Shown: positions 31,396 through 43,952 of the stretch, one piece after another
Position numbering within the stretch: the stretch's first letter is position 1
Layout: every line of letters starts with the position of its first letter
Origin: Craterostigma plantagineum
Lineage: Eukaryota; Streptophyta; Magnoliopsida; Lamiales; Linderniaceae
Reading direction: 5' to 3'
Length of the DNA stretch: 64,000 nt
NCBI GenBank assembly: GCA_027422505.1
Contig: JAPQWV010000018.1
Span: 18,928,001 to 18,992,000, forward strand
Notes under the pieces: generated by a model
Database searches by the model: none
Seen by the model: only the letters and a program-made list of their open reading frames with translations
What the model was told of the DNA's origin: nothing
Made by a program: the position numbers and the translations under genes

Positions 31396-33901
31396 CTACG
31401 TCTGTTGAGTCGAATCGTACTGTGCGTACGGCGCTGGAGCAGCAGGCACACCGCCGTAAGCACCGCTCTGATCGTAAGTAGGCTGAGTCTGAGCCGTTGG
31501 CTGCTGAGCATAGCCGCCGGCCTGCCCAGTAGCAGCAGAAGAAGCTTGTGCATTAGCGTAAGTTGGGTCAACAGGCGTCCCTTGATGATACCCATACGCG
31601 GCAGCAGTCTGATCTCCATAGCCAGGCTGAGCGGTTGGGTATGAACCATAACCACTGGCGGCAGTTGCCTGAGGATAGGCCGCGGCTGGCGGTGGCTGAC
31701 CATACACTGTGGTGGTGGAAGCTGAGCCAACACCATATGGAGGATAGGTTTGTGGCGTTGGTGGGTTCGAGGCGTATGGGTATGGCTGCTGCTGTGGTTG
31801 GGCGACGGTCTGATGAGCGTATGGCTGCTGCTGTGGTTGGGGGACGGGTTGACCGTATGGCTGCTGTGGTGGTGGGGCGGTTTGACCGTATGGCTGCTGC
31901 TGTGGTGGTTGCTGCATGGGATAGGCTGGTGGCTTGTTGTACTGATCGTGTTGTTGGCCATAGCCAGTGGGTGGACCGCCTTGTGGATATGGGGCTGGCT
32001 GAGAGCCCATGGGCCCGGGGCCATAGTGTTGTGAAGGGGCGTGGTGGTCGTATTTACCACCTTGATTGTAGCCAGGACCATACATTTGTGAATACGGTGG
32101 TGGATGGCCAGTATCAGGGGGGCCTTGGTGTCGCCCGTAATTGTAATTGCCCTAACGGAGTGGAGGGGATAAATGACTAACTGTAAGAATGGAGTAATAA
32201 GACAAGCCAGTGAAGGGGGGAAAAGGGAAAGCACCAACCTGAGGTGAGGGGCCATGCATTGAAGGTGGAGGCCTTTGCTCCCAACCGGGACCAAAATGGC
32301 TTCTCGGGCCTTGTTGTGGAGGATAGTTACCGTATGCTGGTGGAGGAAATTGAGAACCCTGATTTCTTGGTGGATAATCATAGCCAGATGAATGAGGATG
32401 ATGCGGTGGACCACGAGGACCCCATTGTGGACCGCCTGGTCCGCGGGGACGGAATCCTTGTTGATGGTATCCGCCGGGCAATGGCGATGGCCTTAGAGTC
32501 TGTACACACATGGGCGTGAAGGATTAATGGACAGTATTTAGAATGATTCAATAAAAAATCATAAGCTAAGCCAAGAATTCCCTGACTAAGAACCATTGGA
32601 TCATCACATATTCCTTTTATAATAACAGAAAAAAATTGAATGCCACAAAGAGAAAATGTATCAAACCAGCGATGCAATCATTGCCCGGTTAGTTCATCTA
32701 ATAAAATTGTAGGAACTAGAATCTGTAAGAATTCGTAGCAGTAAAATGTGTAAAAATTAGAACAAAATTAATAGAAACATAATGCTTGGAAAACAACAAG
32801 TGCATTCACAATACATGAATTAGCAATACAATGCAAGGAAAGCAAAATAAATACGACCAATATTACTTCACAAATAAGAAAAATCAAATTTCTCCCCATC
32901 CAATTCATTTGCATCGCAATCGCTCTTTCCTTAAGTTGGAGTCTATCATGTATACGCCACAATAATCAGTTATACCCACAAGATGTTAAATTCTTTGCAT
33001 TTGTCAAATTTGCAATAACTCTAGTCAACGGCCAACAGAGGAATAGAATTATAGAGGACACAGATTTTCCCGGAAATGATTGTAGCTCCAAATAGTATCA
33101 AATTAAAAACAAAGTAATGCCTCGGAAGAATTCAAACAATTCAAGATGCTGAACTATCGCCAAACTAGCCATAGCAAAAAATGATCATATTTTCCAATAA
33201 AACATGCTCAATTGACCATTTTTATGCGAATCTAACATAGCCCAGGAAGTTGATGTCTCTGATGAAGTACCATTCCCAAATCTTCTGAGATGTATTATAT
33301 CAGGCATTTCATATCGCCAAACTAATAGAATTACCATTAGACCCTGAGTCTTGAAGCAATCTTACCAACCAATAACATCATGCATGTTGAGGTTCAATGC
33401 TTGCTACCTCTCTTCTGCAGTCGCAAGAGAATATCGGATGTCTATTGGTTCACGGAGTGAAAGGAAAATCCAAATCTGCATTTTTAAAGTCAACCAATTC
33501 GAAGTTGGCACCTTCAAGGCAATAAATCATGGCAACCGATATTCTACTCGAATCTAAGATCTTCGAAACAGCACTCAACAGTCTTGGCATTCACGCTACG
33601 GCATTCAGTAATGCATCTCTCAGTCCATTGAGTCATCATAAACAGATTTCGCCAACTCAAAATGGCATGTTAGGTATAGCATGTAATGACTTCATTAATG
33701 ATAAAATCATACCAATAACGCATATCAACTCATATAGCAGAGAAAACAAAGCAGCATATCTATTCACGTTCAAGAGCTTAAATAAAACCCTACTCAGAAC
33801 CATAAATACTTTGAATCCTACCAGGCTAGGACTAGGACCAGGCACTTAGATATGGCATAACTTATATACAATAGGCAATACCACAACTCTGATTAGTCCA
33901 G

Positions 33902-33957
<56 letters not shown>

Positions 33958-35988
33958 GAGCTCCCACTATTAGGAACGAAAAATTAAACATAGATAACCA
34001 ATGATCCAACAATGAGCTCATCATGTTAAGAAAATATAACAGGGTACATGATGAAATAGTTTGTTGAGCAAGGAATTTGCGCAACAGAATAGAAAAACAA
34101 TGTGAACCCTGAATAACTGCAATTAAAGACAAAAGACAAACAAGTAGAATTCCATATCCGAACAAACCTGATTCATGACATCTTTAACCATATCCACAGC
34201 AACTTCAATCTGCTTCTTACTGCCAGTGATACGGACAATTCTATCCCTTAATTGCTCCCCCTCAGGACCATTTTGTTGTATTAGCTAAAAAACGAACAGA
34301 TGTTAACGACCATATACAATCGGACAAAGATGTACTGAACACGATGCACCACCTGAATGCGTGCACCAGATCTGGTCTGCAAGCTTCTAATTGTTTCACC
34401 ACCCTTCCCAATGATTAAACCGACCTACAATAACAAGAAACGTTATACTAATCTCAACACACTTCAAACACTAGAATGAAAATTCAGTCAAAATTTAATG
34501 ACGACCGGAATGAAAAGAACAAACCTTGTCCATGGGAACAGGCATTTCGAGCTGTTCCCCACCATTGGCAGCTTGCACGGTGTTGAATCCACGGGCAATA
34601 AGTGAAGGAGAACCTCCAGCATCAGCCTAGAATATTATACATCATTATTAAAGGCAACGAATGGAAAGTATCAGCATATGGAGGATAAAGAAGTGAACCC
34701 AACCTCAGCAATTACGTCCTTTATTAACTTCTCAGCCTTGTTTAAACTTTCCAATGTCCCAACCAGTTCCACGGGTCTGGTTGGAGCCCGCTTATCAGCA
34801 TCAGCATCCCGCATTATCTGAATTTTGGCACCCGAATTATCTTGTAGGGACCTGATAGTATCCCCTGCCTTTCCAATGAGCACCCCAACCTGTATAATTT
34901 AAGGACATCGAGATTTTGAGAGATGATTAACAAAATTAAATGATTCAAAACTACATCAAAGTAAAAATAAACGTGATTCTTCATGATGTGACTCAAAGGA
35001 ACAAAACCCATCTACTAAGCTAAGAGAGAACTTACTCTTGCAACTAAGTAGCTTTATCAGAAAAGATTATCACAACATTTACGGACCAGAAAATTGTTAA
35101 AGGAGTTCACCAACCTTGTCATTGGGGACCTCAATTTTGCGCGACAGCTTTTGTGTTCCATATGGAGTACCTTCATCAGCTGAAGGAACTGGAACATCAC
35201 CCTCTCTAGGAAGTTCATCTTGAGCCTCTGGTTTATGTTCCTGTTCATCAGCACGTTCAATTGCAGGTTTACCATCTTCGGTTGAAGCTGGTTCTTCAGT
35301 GGATATCATAGCAGGTTCCTCCACATTTGAAAATTGCCCATTAATATCATCAGCATGCTCGGCTTGCTGCTCCTGTCGATCATGAGTGCCTTCCGGTTTA
35401 GGCTCAGCAGCCTCATTCTCTTGCTCTTTCACGTGCTCTTGCTCTTGGTCTTGCTCTTGCTCTTGCTCGTTTTCATGCTCTTCTTTAGGATGTTCGTCTT
35501 CTACTTTCTCCACCTCTTGGTGTCCATTCTGAGGCACTGCTAAAGCAAATATAATCAATTTTTGTAGTAATCTATTATTAGCAACATCCGAAGTTTCCAC
35601 AAAACAAAAGATACACAAAATAAGTCACAGAGTCACATTTAGTTCCAAACGATATCCAATCAATGCTTCCGTCCCTGTCTGAGAACGGATTGTATCGAGA
35701 ATGCACAACGATGATTCGCCTGAAGCATAACAATAATGTAACACGAATCGAAAGGCTATACAGCGTACAACTAAAAGCAGTACCTGAATCATGAGATTCT
35801 TCGGTAGCATCCCCATTAATGTCAAATCGTGGTCGTTTGGACTCGAATTGATCCTCACCGTCGCCTGGCTCAGGATCTGGGATGGAGTTCAGCTCGAGCT
35901 CATGGAGCTTTCTCTTGTGAGTTTCGTCGGCGACATCGGTCGAAGGCGTCGACTGAGTCGGCGATGTCTTTTCGTCCACGCTTGCCAT
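31396..35988 (-). CDS. KH-domain RNA-binding protein (FUBP-like), one-base frame break
   Basis: Eight exons: 35784-35988, 35115-35539, 34704-34889, 34526-34626, 34353-34424, 34168-34284, 32239-32499 and 31396-32151, for about 707 residues. The N-terminus is acidic with a basic KRPRF patch, followed by a Glu/Gln-rich stretch (EQEQEQDQEQEHVKEQENE). KH1 has VGVLIGKAGDTI and KH2 has VGLIIGKGGETI, the GxxG loops that contact RNA or ssDNA. The last 340 residues are a low-complexity Pro/Gln/Tyr/Gly region (repeats like QPQQQPYAH). This matches plant proteins resembling far-upstream-element-binding protein. All junctions are in phase except inside exon 4: a G run at 34558-34560 (CCC on the plus strand) is one base short of the frame needed before KH2. 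Confidence 0.88.
33904..33954. repeat. (TA)n microsatellite in the KH-gene intron
   Basis: About 25 TA units lie in the 1.67-kb intron between exons 6 and 7. Confidence 0.97.
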
Positions 35989-36508
35989 CGGCGATCGATA
36001 CGTCTAGGGTTTCCTCAATTATAATCCAATAACGTAAATGTATTTCTTCCCGACAACCAATTCCTCTACTCTATTTATCGTAAAATGTCGATTTCGCCTC
36101 TTATTCACCACACATCATTATATTGGGCCGAGTAATTGGCCCAACTCCAATTTCACAATTATTTTGCCTGGGCTTGTTAACGGGCCAAGTTTGGACAGCG
36201 TCGAGACTTCGAGCAAATAATTAAATAAATATATAGCAGAAGATTTTTAGATGAAAATGTCAAGAGCTGATTTGACGAGTTTCGAAAATGCAGGGACTGA
36301 ATTGCAAATACTCAAAGATGAAGGACCAAACTGAGAAAAGCATTCCTTTATTACATAAGGTTTAGTTAGGATTTGGCCCCAACATTTTACATGCATGGCT
36401 AACTCTCTTCTGCCTGGGCTTATATGTCATCTATCACTTACAAACATCTCAAATAAGAAACAAAGAAACAGATACCATCAGTGTCATCTCATAACTCTAT
36501 CATCCCGC
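35989..36508. other. Promoter side of the KH gene and 3' side of the TVP38-like gene
   Basis: Contains GGGCC/GGCCCA words (36124-36188), which fit a site II-type promoter for the KH gene. No gene recognised. Confidence 0.4.
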
Positions 36509-38340
36509 CTACTTCTCGATGTCTTTTACGGCGTCCTTAGGCACAAAAAAGGCGACGATTATTGCATTTTACAGACGTAAAATCGAAAAATTACAGTGTA
36601 GTGTGTGTTTGTGTGTGTGTAATAAGTACCTTAGCTAGTCGAGTAACATAGGCCGCAGCCACAGCTGTGACTAAGAGCCCTAAGCCGAGCGTCCACAGCT
36701 GAACGTTACCTCCGCTAAACCCCACCTCAGAATCTTCCTAACTCAGCTCAGATTATATATAGCGCATAAGAACTTAATCGCTTCGATAAAAAAAAAGAAT
36801 AAAGAATAAAAAACTCACAATCAACGCTCGACCAAATGCACCCGCGCTAACGTACGCCCACGACCCGGGCAGCATGCCTAGCCAACTGTTTACGTAAATG
36901 TACGTTGAGATGTAATAATTACCCGAAAAGATGATGAAAAGAGATGAAAAGATTCTAACCTTCCAAGAACGTAAGGAACGAACTTGACAGAGGTGAGGCC
37001 ATAGAGGTAATTTCCCAGGGAAAATGGAAGCAAAGGGCTGAGGCGAAGAAGGGTGACAACCTTGAAGCCATTTTCGCCTATGGCTCTGTCTATTGCTAGG
37101 AATTTCTTGTTGCCCTCGACGAGCTTGAGGATTCGCTCGCGGGCGAAGTACCTTGCGATTAGAAATGCAACGCTAGCTGCAAGCTGAAAGCAAGCCCACA
37201 ATTTAGTTAGTCGTTAAAATCTCTCTCTCTTATATACGTATGAAAAGCAACACTTTGATCATCCTCACAGTGCCACTAATAGAGACTATAATGGTGCCTG
37301 TAATTGATCCGAAGAGAAGGCCAGCGGACATAGTTAGTGGGATGGCGGGTATGGCGAGTATCTGCAGAGAAGACGATGATTAGCAACACTGAGACCATAT
37401 CCCCTTCGAATGTAGTTACTGAGCGTTTTTAAGAGCTTTCAATGGAATCTCTTGCTACATACAGTACATGGCTAGAGAATTAACTCCATTAATGTAGTTT
37501 GCTGCAGTTCGTGTAATACGATTGAGAGAAAGAGAGACCAAAATCTTACTTCTAATCCAGCGTAAACCAAAACGAAAAGGGCATATCCCGCTGGCCCGTA
37601 ACCTGAAAATGGTAAAGCGATGATTTTTAAGAAAGATAGACAACAGTAACAGAGATTACCATGAACCCACAAATCATAAGGGCATGGAAGATCAAGAAAT
37701 CCAGTCTAAATCCTATATTTGCTTCTATTCTAAGATTTCTAGCGTGTCAAAATAGATCAAGCTTATCTCTTGGAAGATCCCAGATTTTGGAATAAACTGC
37801 TCAGCTAATGAAGATTCTCGGAAAGCTAAATCAAGGTTTGGAAGAATTTCTCTCAAGCCAATAAAGGAAGACAACTAAAGAGAACCGTTGCATTGCCAAG
37901 AAATCACCTTCAATGAAGCCAGAGAACTGGGTGAGGAAAGCGTTGATCTGCTCTCTATAAAAATACCCAGCAGCGCCAAACCCGCCGACAACTCCCACGA
38001 GCAAAAGCCCAGCCAATATCGTGCCTGTAACAGCAGTGTTGTCTCCGCCGCCGTCGCCGCCGTCGTTTTTGTTGTTGTCGTCGTTATTCGGAGTGGAGTT
38101 CAAAGCTCTGCCGGCGCTATTGGGGGCGTTATTAGGAACCTTGGAAATGGTCTGCCTCTTTGTTTCTCTGAGGGACGAGCATGGCTTCAAGAATTGGAAC
38201 CTCTTGGGCTTCAATCCGAATAAACAGAAACTGATTTGCGGCCGAGAAACAGATGAAGAAGAAGCGATTGAGGAAGATGAACAAGATAGGCTCAGGCAAG
38301 CTGATGCTGCTGCTCTGCTCAAAGGAATGGCTGAGGGCAT
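36509..38340 (-). CDS. TVP38/TMEM64 (SNARE-associated, DedA-like) plastid membrane protein
   Basis: Seven exons join in phase: 37908-38340, 37550-37602, 37269-37361, 36960-37183, 36819-36885, 36630-36737 and 36509-36535, giving 334 residues. The first 60 residues are Ser/Ala-rich (MPSAIPLSRAAASACLSLSC), like a plastid transit peptide, followed by an Asn/Asp/Gly linker. Hydrophobic segments include GTILAGLLLVGVVGGFGAAG, GYALFVLVYAGLE and LTMSAGLLFGSITGTIIVS. The family signature appears as RLSPLLPFSLGNYLYGLTSV and LGMLPGSWAYVSAGAFGRAL, ending in a last helix and LAKDAVKDIEK. DedA/VTT proteins act in membrane lipid traffic; the plastid role is inference. An in-frame ATG 54 codons upstream exists, but MPSA gives the better transit peptide. 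Confidence 0.9.
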
Positions 38341-38565
38341 TTTATCTTTATTTATCTTGGCTGGGCCTATCTCAAGAAAATGAGATGATGAAAGGATCAC
38401 CGCGAAATATTCTTGCTTTCCCTTATCGTTTTTTTGCTGTTTGCTTGCCAGAATACTCTCGAGCTCTAAGCCTTCTCTATGTAGAGGAGGGATTCTCCGC
38501 AACCTCGTAGAAAATGCAGAATTTTCTCAATTTCATGTGTTTTGTGGTGCTTCATATTGCTACAC

Positions 38566-38621
<56 letters not shown>

Positions 38622-38873
38622 CCTTTATGTGGTCTGTAAAAGAACACTGAATTACGGACCAGAAATTTATAACAGAGGACAAAATTCCTACACCACCATT
38701 GAATCTAATCTCCAGAGATTCATACAACGATGCACGCATGATAAACAGAGGAAAACAGAGTAATCTCAGCTGCCTTAGAACAGAGAAAAACAGAGTGAAA
38801 GCGAGCCCAATAGACAGGCTATAGCAGCTTTCACCATCTACAAATCAAGTCAAAATGGAGCTGAAAAATGCTT
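38341..38873. other. Spacer upstream of the TVP38-like gene
   Basis: Contains the (TC)n run and the 3' flank of AK-HSDH. No gene recognised. Confidence 0.4.
38567..38614. repeat. (TC)n microsatellite
   Basis: A perfect TC run of about 24 units, in the upstream region of the TVP38-like gene. Confidence 0.97.
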
Positions 38874-41800
38874 CTACGATGGAGCTCCCAAATACGAAGC
38901 AAGGCGAAGAAGGTCGCTGAACACTCCGCCGGCCGTCACCTCAGCTCCAGCGCCGGGCCCACGAACTATCAATGGCTGTTTTTCGTATCTCTGAGTCGAA
39001 AATGCTATTATGTTGTCCGACCCAGAAAGCTGAGCAAATGGATGCTCTTTCTTGTACCTCCGCAGCTCTACGGTTCCTTTCTGATTAGCCACGTCAACTA
39101 CCCCGACATATCTCAGAACCTTCGACAATTCAAACACATATATATGCGTATAAGAGCTGTGGTTATAAACTGATTATTAATTCGATCTCGGCTTCATATT
39201 GAGCACTAAAAATGGGCTCAAACCTCGCCAGTAGCTTCAGCCTCTTGCCTTTTCTTGGCCAATTCTTGATCATATATAGGGAGAAGCTGCATAAACTCCT
39301 CAGCAGATGCACTGGTCTGAAATGGGACATTAAAACGCTCTTAATAGAGCGAAAGCTAACTTTTTTGGCCTCAAAACGATTGTTTATATCTAAAGTTCTC
39401 GCCTTTAATGGCTCTGGCACGAGACTCTGTACAGGGAGATCAGATAATTCTAGCTTCAGCCCACATTCCCTAGCAAGGATTATCACCTGCAAATGATACG
39501 CTGACTTTGTAACTGATTCTCAGATAATAATCGAGTAATTGTATTGTAACCATAGATCAATATGGCCCCAAAAAAAGGCGATACCTTTCTAGCCACATCT
39601 GTGCCCGATAAGTCATCCCTGGGATCGGGCTCGGTGTAGCCAGCCTCTTTTGCTTCCTTCACTACTTCGCTAAACGTACTTGTGCCCACAAAGTTGTTGA
39701 ATATATAGCTTAGTGTCCCACTGTATAGGCAGACGTGTGCCAATGAACGATCGAATTTACGAACTAACGTTTTTTTTTTCGAATGGCCAAATTACTTAAC
39801 CTAAAGATGCCTTCGATGCGCAGAATTTTGTCCCCTGTTTCGAGGAGGCCTTGCAAGGTGGTGATGATGGGTAGACCTGCCCCAACAGTTGCCTCATAGA
39901 AGTAGTGAGTGTATGACTGTCTCTGAAGCCTTCTCAGCTTCAAATACTGCAGATAAAAGAGAATCGAAGCTATCGAAGTAATCAAACTGTGAAATTTAAT
40001 AGTGCTCAGTGTACAGACAGTACAGATGTATGGTGTGGGAATTGCCTGGTCGAGCGGCCCAGAATTGGCCTTCTTATTGGGAGTAATGACATGAATGCCT
40101 CGACGCAACCATTCGTGATAATGGCTTGCGATCTCAGAATCTGCTGTGCAATCAACTATGACCGTGTTCGGGATGAAATGATTTCCTTGCACGTGATGAA
40201 CGAACTTCTCCATTTCTGCTTTCTCCCCTTTTGCTCTCAGAAAATCCCGCCATGTCGACAAGTCGATTCCACTGGGGCGAAACCAAGAAAACGTTGTGTT
40301 GATTATAGCTTCGTGTAAGTTGATCTACTGGTGATACAAAATGTAGTAACGTTTTTACGAAAAAAATTGTTCTTACTGATCACTGAGGAGCATATTTCTT
40401 GATCCAGTGATTCCCATCACACGCAGATCAATGTTCAGCTTTTCCTTGAGAACTGCTGCCTGTAAAGAAGATGATCAAAATGAAGAAACATTCATTGGAA
40501 AGGCCATGACTTCGAAATGATTCAACGATGCAATCAAGAAAACCGATCACAGAAACAAACCGACGAATCAAAACTGCAGAAATTCATTCAAACCAGAGAT
40601 TCTCAATAAGTACTATAACTTGTAATAACAAACCTGGTCTCGGATCTGGTCGAGCAATGTGCCACCGATTAGTCCAGGCCCAATAATGCCCACTGCTATG
40701 GTCGTTCTTGAAAGGTAAAATCTTGAATGAACGGCTCTCAAAGCTTTGATGCAATCTTCTCGCTTGACAACGACTGTTACGTTATACTCAGAGCAGCCTT
40801 GAGCTATAGCACGTACGTTTATATTAGCCTGTCAAAATGAAGGGTTCCAATGAAAGTGACCCAAGATTTGAGCCTTATGTTTCATGATCTGATTCCCAGA
40901 AACACAAAGTTTAAGATGATGATATCCGCGACTTAGAAAAAACGAACCTTTGCAAGTGCGTCGAATAGCGTAGCACTAACTCCAGGAGTACTTGCCATTT
41001 TCTGGCCTACCGTTGCCAAAATGCTACAATTTGGAACAACTGCAATCTGCAACAAATTAATCACTTGAGAGCGACGAAGCCTTTGCAACACTAATTGGAG
41101 ACAATTTAGAGCATAAATGGTACCTGAGATAGACGACCAGCATCCAAGGCCTGGCGAAATCTAGCCTCCAAAGCTGAAGCTACAGCTTTTACTTCCTTTT
41201 CGGGGACAGCAAAACAAACCGAATGCTCACTGCTAGCCTATGTTGAAAGAAAAAAACCATTAGATTAAGCAAGAAAGAAAGCAGAAAAAACAGCTGAAAA
41301 AGTAGAAATAGAAAAGATACCTGCGATATCATGATAACGTTAGCCCCAACGTCCTTCACCGCCCCAAAAATGGCGCTTGCAGTGCCAGGCACACCAGCCA
41401 TGCCAGTTCTGCAAGTAAGAAAGAATTTAAACAAAAGGTAAACGAAGGAAATCCATTAGCAGTTTCAATGCGGTTATGTGGGACCCACCCTTCAACGTTT
41501 ACGAGGGCTAAATTATCGATCGTTGCAAATCCTTTAACCGGCGAGTCCATTCGATGGTCGTCCTCAGTTCCATGGCCGGCGAGTCGGCAGATCATTGTTC
41601 CAGGCGCTGAGAGGTTGAAGATGTTCCTTATTACGATCGGTATGTCGTATTTCATGACTGGGATAATCGTTCGAGGGTGTAAAACGTTGGCTCCAAAGTA
41701 AGACTACAAAGATACAAATGATTCGTAATACCCAGAAAAAGGATGAGTCTTTTAAAATTTAACATCTGAAAAATCATATAAAAGAGAGGCATACCATTTC

Positions 41801-43490
41801 CCACGCCTCCTGGTAAGATAATTTCTTCAATATAACAGCCTCACTAACTGGATTAGCAACAGAAATATGAAACCAATGAAAAACTCGAATACTTGCTCGT
41901 ACTTCCAAGAAAATGGGAAGAAAACCGAACCTTTTCTTGGGTCAGCGCTGTACACGCCGTCCACATCAGTCCAAATAGTCACTTGACGAGCTTTGAACAA
42001 TGCGCCCATTATTGCAGCAGAAAAGTCGCTCCCATCCCTTTTGAGGGTCGTCGGGATATTCTGAGGCGTAGTTGCGATGAAACCAGTCGCAACGATTGTA
42101 TCAGATGGATTTCGAGAATACCACTTTTCGAGCCTTCTTTTAGATTCGAGATAGTCGGGATCAACTTGATTGGAACCCGAAGGGTTGACAACTAGAACAT
42201 CTCTAGTGTCCATGCAAGCACATTCTTGCCCAAGCTACAACAGATATAAGAAAATAAGCCCCGGGAAAATTCTGAATAAACAGAGTTTATTGAAACAATG
42301 AAATTCAGACAACAAAGGAACCTTTCTTATAACAGCTGAGAGCAATTGAGAAGACCACAATTCACCATGTCCAACCACAAAATCAGAAAAAGACTCCGTC
42401 GCATGACCAGCTGCAATGCGTAAGAATTTCTTACAACATAACTTTCTCCAAACCATATGTCATAGTTACATAACTTTGCAGTTGATGAGAAACAATACTA
42501 ACACCTATTTTCTAATAGGAAGTGAAAATACCGATATATATAGCCCTCAACATTGCCTTAAGGTTGCCAATGTCTTCATCCAATCGATTTATAAACTTGG
42601 AAAGATCGTCCCCCTCAAGAAGATCGAACGCAGTCAACTTGTGCTTTTCAAAGACAGCGTCGAGGGCGCTTATGTAAGAATCATCACGCGTCTGCGCCTT
42701 GGATACAAGATCGTACATCATGTCTGTAACCTTCGACATTGCAGACACTACAACTAACTTTCTTTCAGAGTTGTCCTTGAAAACGATGTTTGCGACACTT
42801 TGTATTCTCTCAGAAGTTCCAACGCATGTACCCCCAAACTTGTGAATAGCCCAAGTGTCACCCTCGGGAAGTTGAGCTCTTTCAATGCCTCCATCCACCA
42901 AAACGTCTGGATATTTTTCTTTTTCGATTTCAACCCTTCTTAGTTGTAAAAATAAACCGTATAGAGCTCTACACGAATATGAATGATGATAAACAAGAAA
43001 CCTGCACTACCGACTGAAGCAAAGAGGTTGGAGTATGATACATTCCTTCGAGGCAATTGACTACACCCAATGCTGTCATGAAGGGGGAAGGAAAGAATAT
43101 TTAGACAAAATTCCAGCCCTTAAACAAAAAATAGGTAGTTTGATAGTGTGAATCACAAGGGTCATCAAGACAAATGATACATCATTAAACTGAAATAAAG
43201 GCCGAGCCGAAATCTTTAGGACCACTGTCACTGACCAATCGAATATCTTGAAACGAAAATGAATATATCTAAGTAAATGATGAAGAGCCCAATTTCCGAA
43301 AGAGCGAGGACGCAGCTCAAATAAGCATGACCACTTACCTGAGCAAGGTAGGGCGTCCAATAAGAGAAAAAGGTTGGATCTTGCAAGGATTTGATAAAAA
43401 TTTGCTGGTTTTGGACGGCAAATTACAATTAATGGCGCTGCTATAATTCGATAACGTATGAGATCGATGTACGGAGGACGCAAACGCCAT
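38874..43490 (-). CDS. AK-HSDH: Bifunctional aspartate kinase / homoserine dehydrogenase
   Basis: About 18 exons encode roughly 915 residues. The enzyme phosphorylates aspartate and reduces aspartate semialdehyde to homoserine, steps 1 and 3 of Thr/Met synthesis in plastids. Exon 1 (43339-43490) starts MAFASSVHRS, a transit peptide. The kinase shows HKFGGTCVGTSERI, SAMSKVTDMMYDL, HGELWSSQLL and TTLKRDGSDFSAAI. Two ACT-type regulatory repeats follow (MAGVPGTASAIF; ANINVRAIAQGCSEYNVTVV), the basis of Thr feedback in this family. The dehydrogenase has GIIGPGLIGGTLLDQI (NAD(P) site), NKKANSGPLDQ and DPRDDLSGTDVARK, ending SYLGAPS. Later exons: 42532-42938, 42322-42410, 41931-42234, 41795-41847, 41489-41703, 41321-41408, 41124-41237, 40948-41046, 40634-40828, 40377-40459, 40046-40271, 39801-39946, 39585-39720, 39403-39486, 39224-39316 and 38874-39119. 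Two introns are GC-AG. The exon 2 (43002-43072) to exon 3 join is out of phase by one. Confidence 0.93.
39317..39402 (-). other. GC-AG intron in AK-HSDH (after PEPLK)
   Basis: The donor reads TTAAAG|GCGAGA and the acceptor ATTTCAG|ACC. Only this choice joins PEPLK to TSASAEEF in phase; the nearest GT donor would shift the frame. Confidence 0.8.
39947..40045 (-). other. GC-AG intron in AK-HSDH (after SGPLDQ)
   Basis: The donor reads GACCAG|GCAATT and the acceptor ATCTGCAG|TAT, joining SGPLDQ to YLKLRRLQ as in the family. The next GT downstream breaks the frame. Confidence 0.85.
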
Positions 43491-43952
43491 TGCTGACGAG
43501 CTTCGTTAAGCTCAGTGAAGAAATGCTATAAGGTACCTATCTATCTCTCTGTATCTATTTTTTGTCAAATTACAATTAATGTAGGTAGGTAGGGTACGGG
43601 CTTCATTTGGGCAGCTGCTTTGGGTTGCAACGACGACAATGATTGGTGTAATAAAGAGCTTAAACAAAGACGGAGTCAGAAACAAGACAACTAAAATAAA
43701 GAGTGCCCAGCCCAAAATATCGAATTACTAAGCAATGATCCATTCGCATATTCAGACTCGGTTAGAAAGAAAGCCCAGCCCGATTCATCTTCGTTGTCGT
43801 TGGTTTCTTGGAGCTATTGGAATCTGCGAATTCGTGTCTCTTCGCTGCAAAACTGCAATGATATGATACGAGGGATTAGCTAAGCTGAGATTACTGATCG
43901 ATTTTTGTTTCTTAGCAGTAGCTCAGCTCTACATCAATGGTGATTTGCTTTT
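43491..43952. promoter_or_regulatory. Divergent promoter between AK-HSDH and the TBL gene
   Basis: The two start codons lie 462 bp apart in opposite directions, so both promoters must share this gap. A GCCCAGCCC word occurs at both 43707 and 43772. No start sites can be assigned. Confidence 0.5.

Noticed and set aside
31563..32180. A 205-codon open frame on the plus strand
   Set aside because: Antisense shadow of the same low-complexity exon, with no known domain.
31383..32414. A 343-codon open frame on the minus strand, rich in His/Pro/Ser
   Set aside because: It is an alternate frame of the Pro/Gln-rich exon of the KH gene and crosses an intron; low-complexity DNA stays open in several frames.
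38567..38614. TC run as a regulatory pyrimidine tract
   Set aside because: It is a simple microsatellite in a spacer; nothing supports a role.
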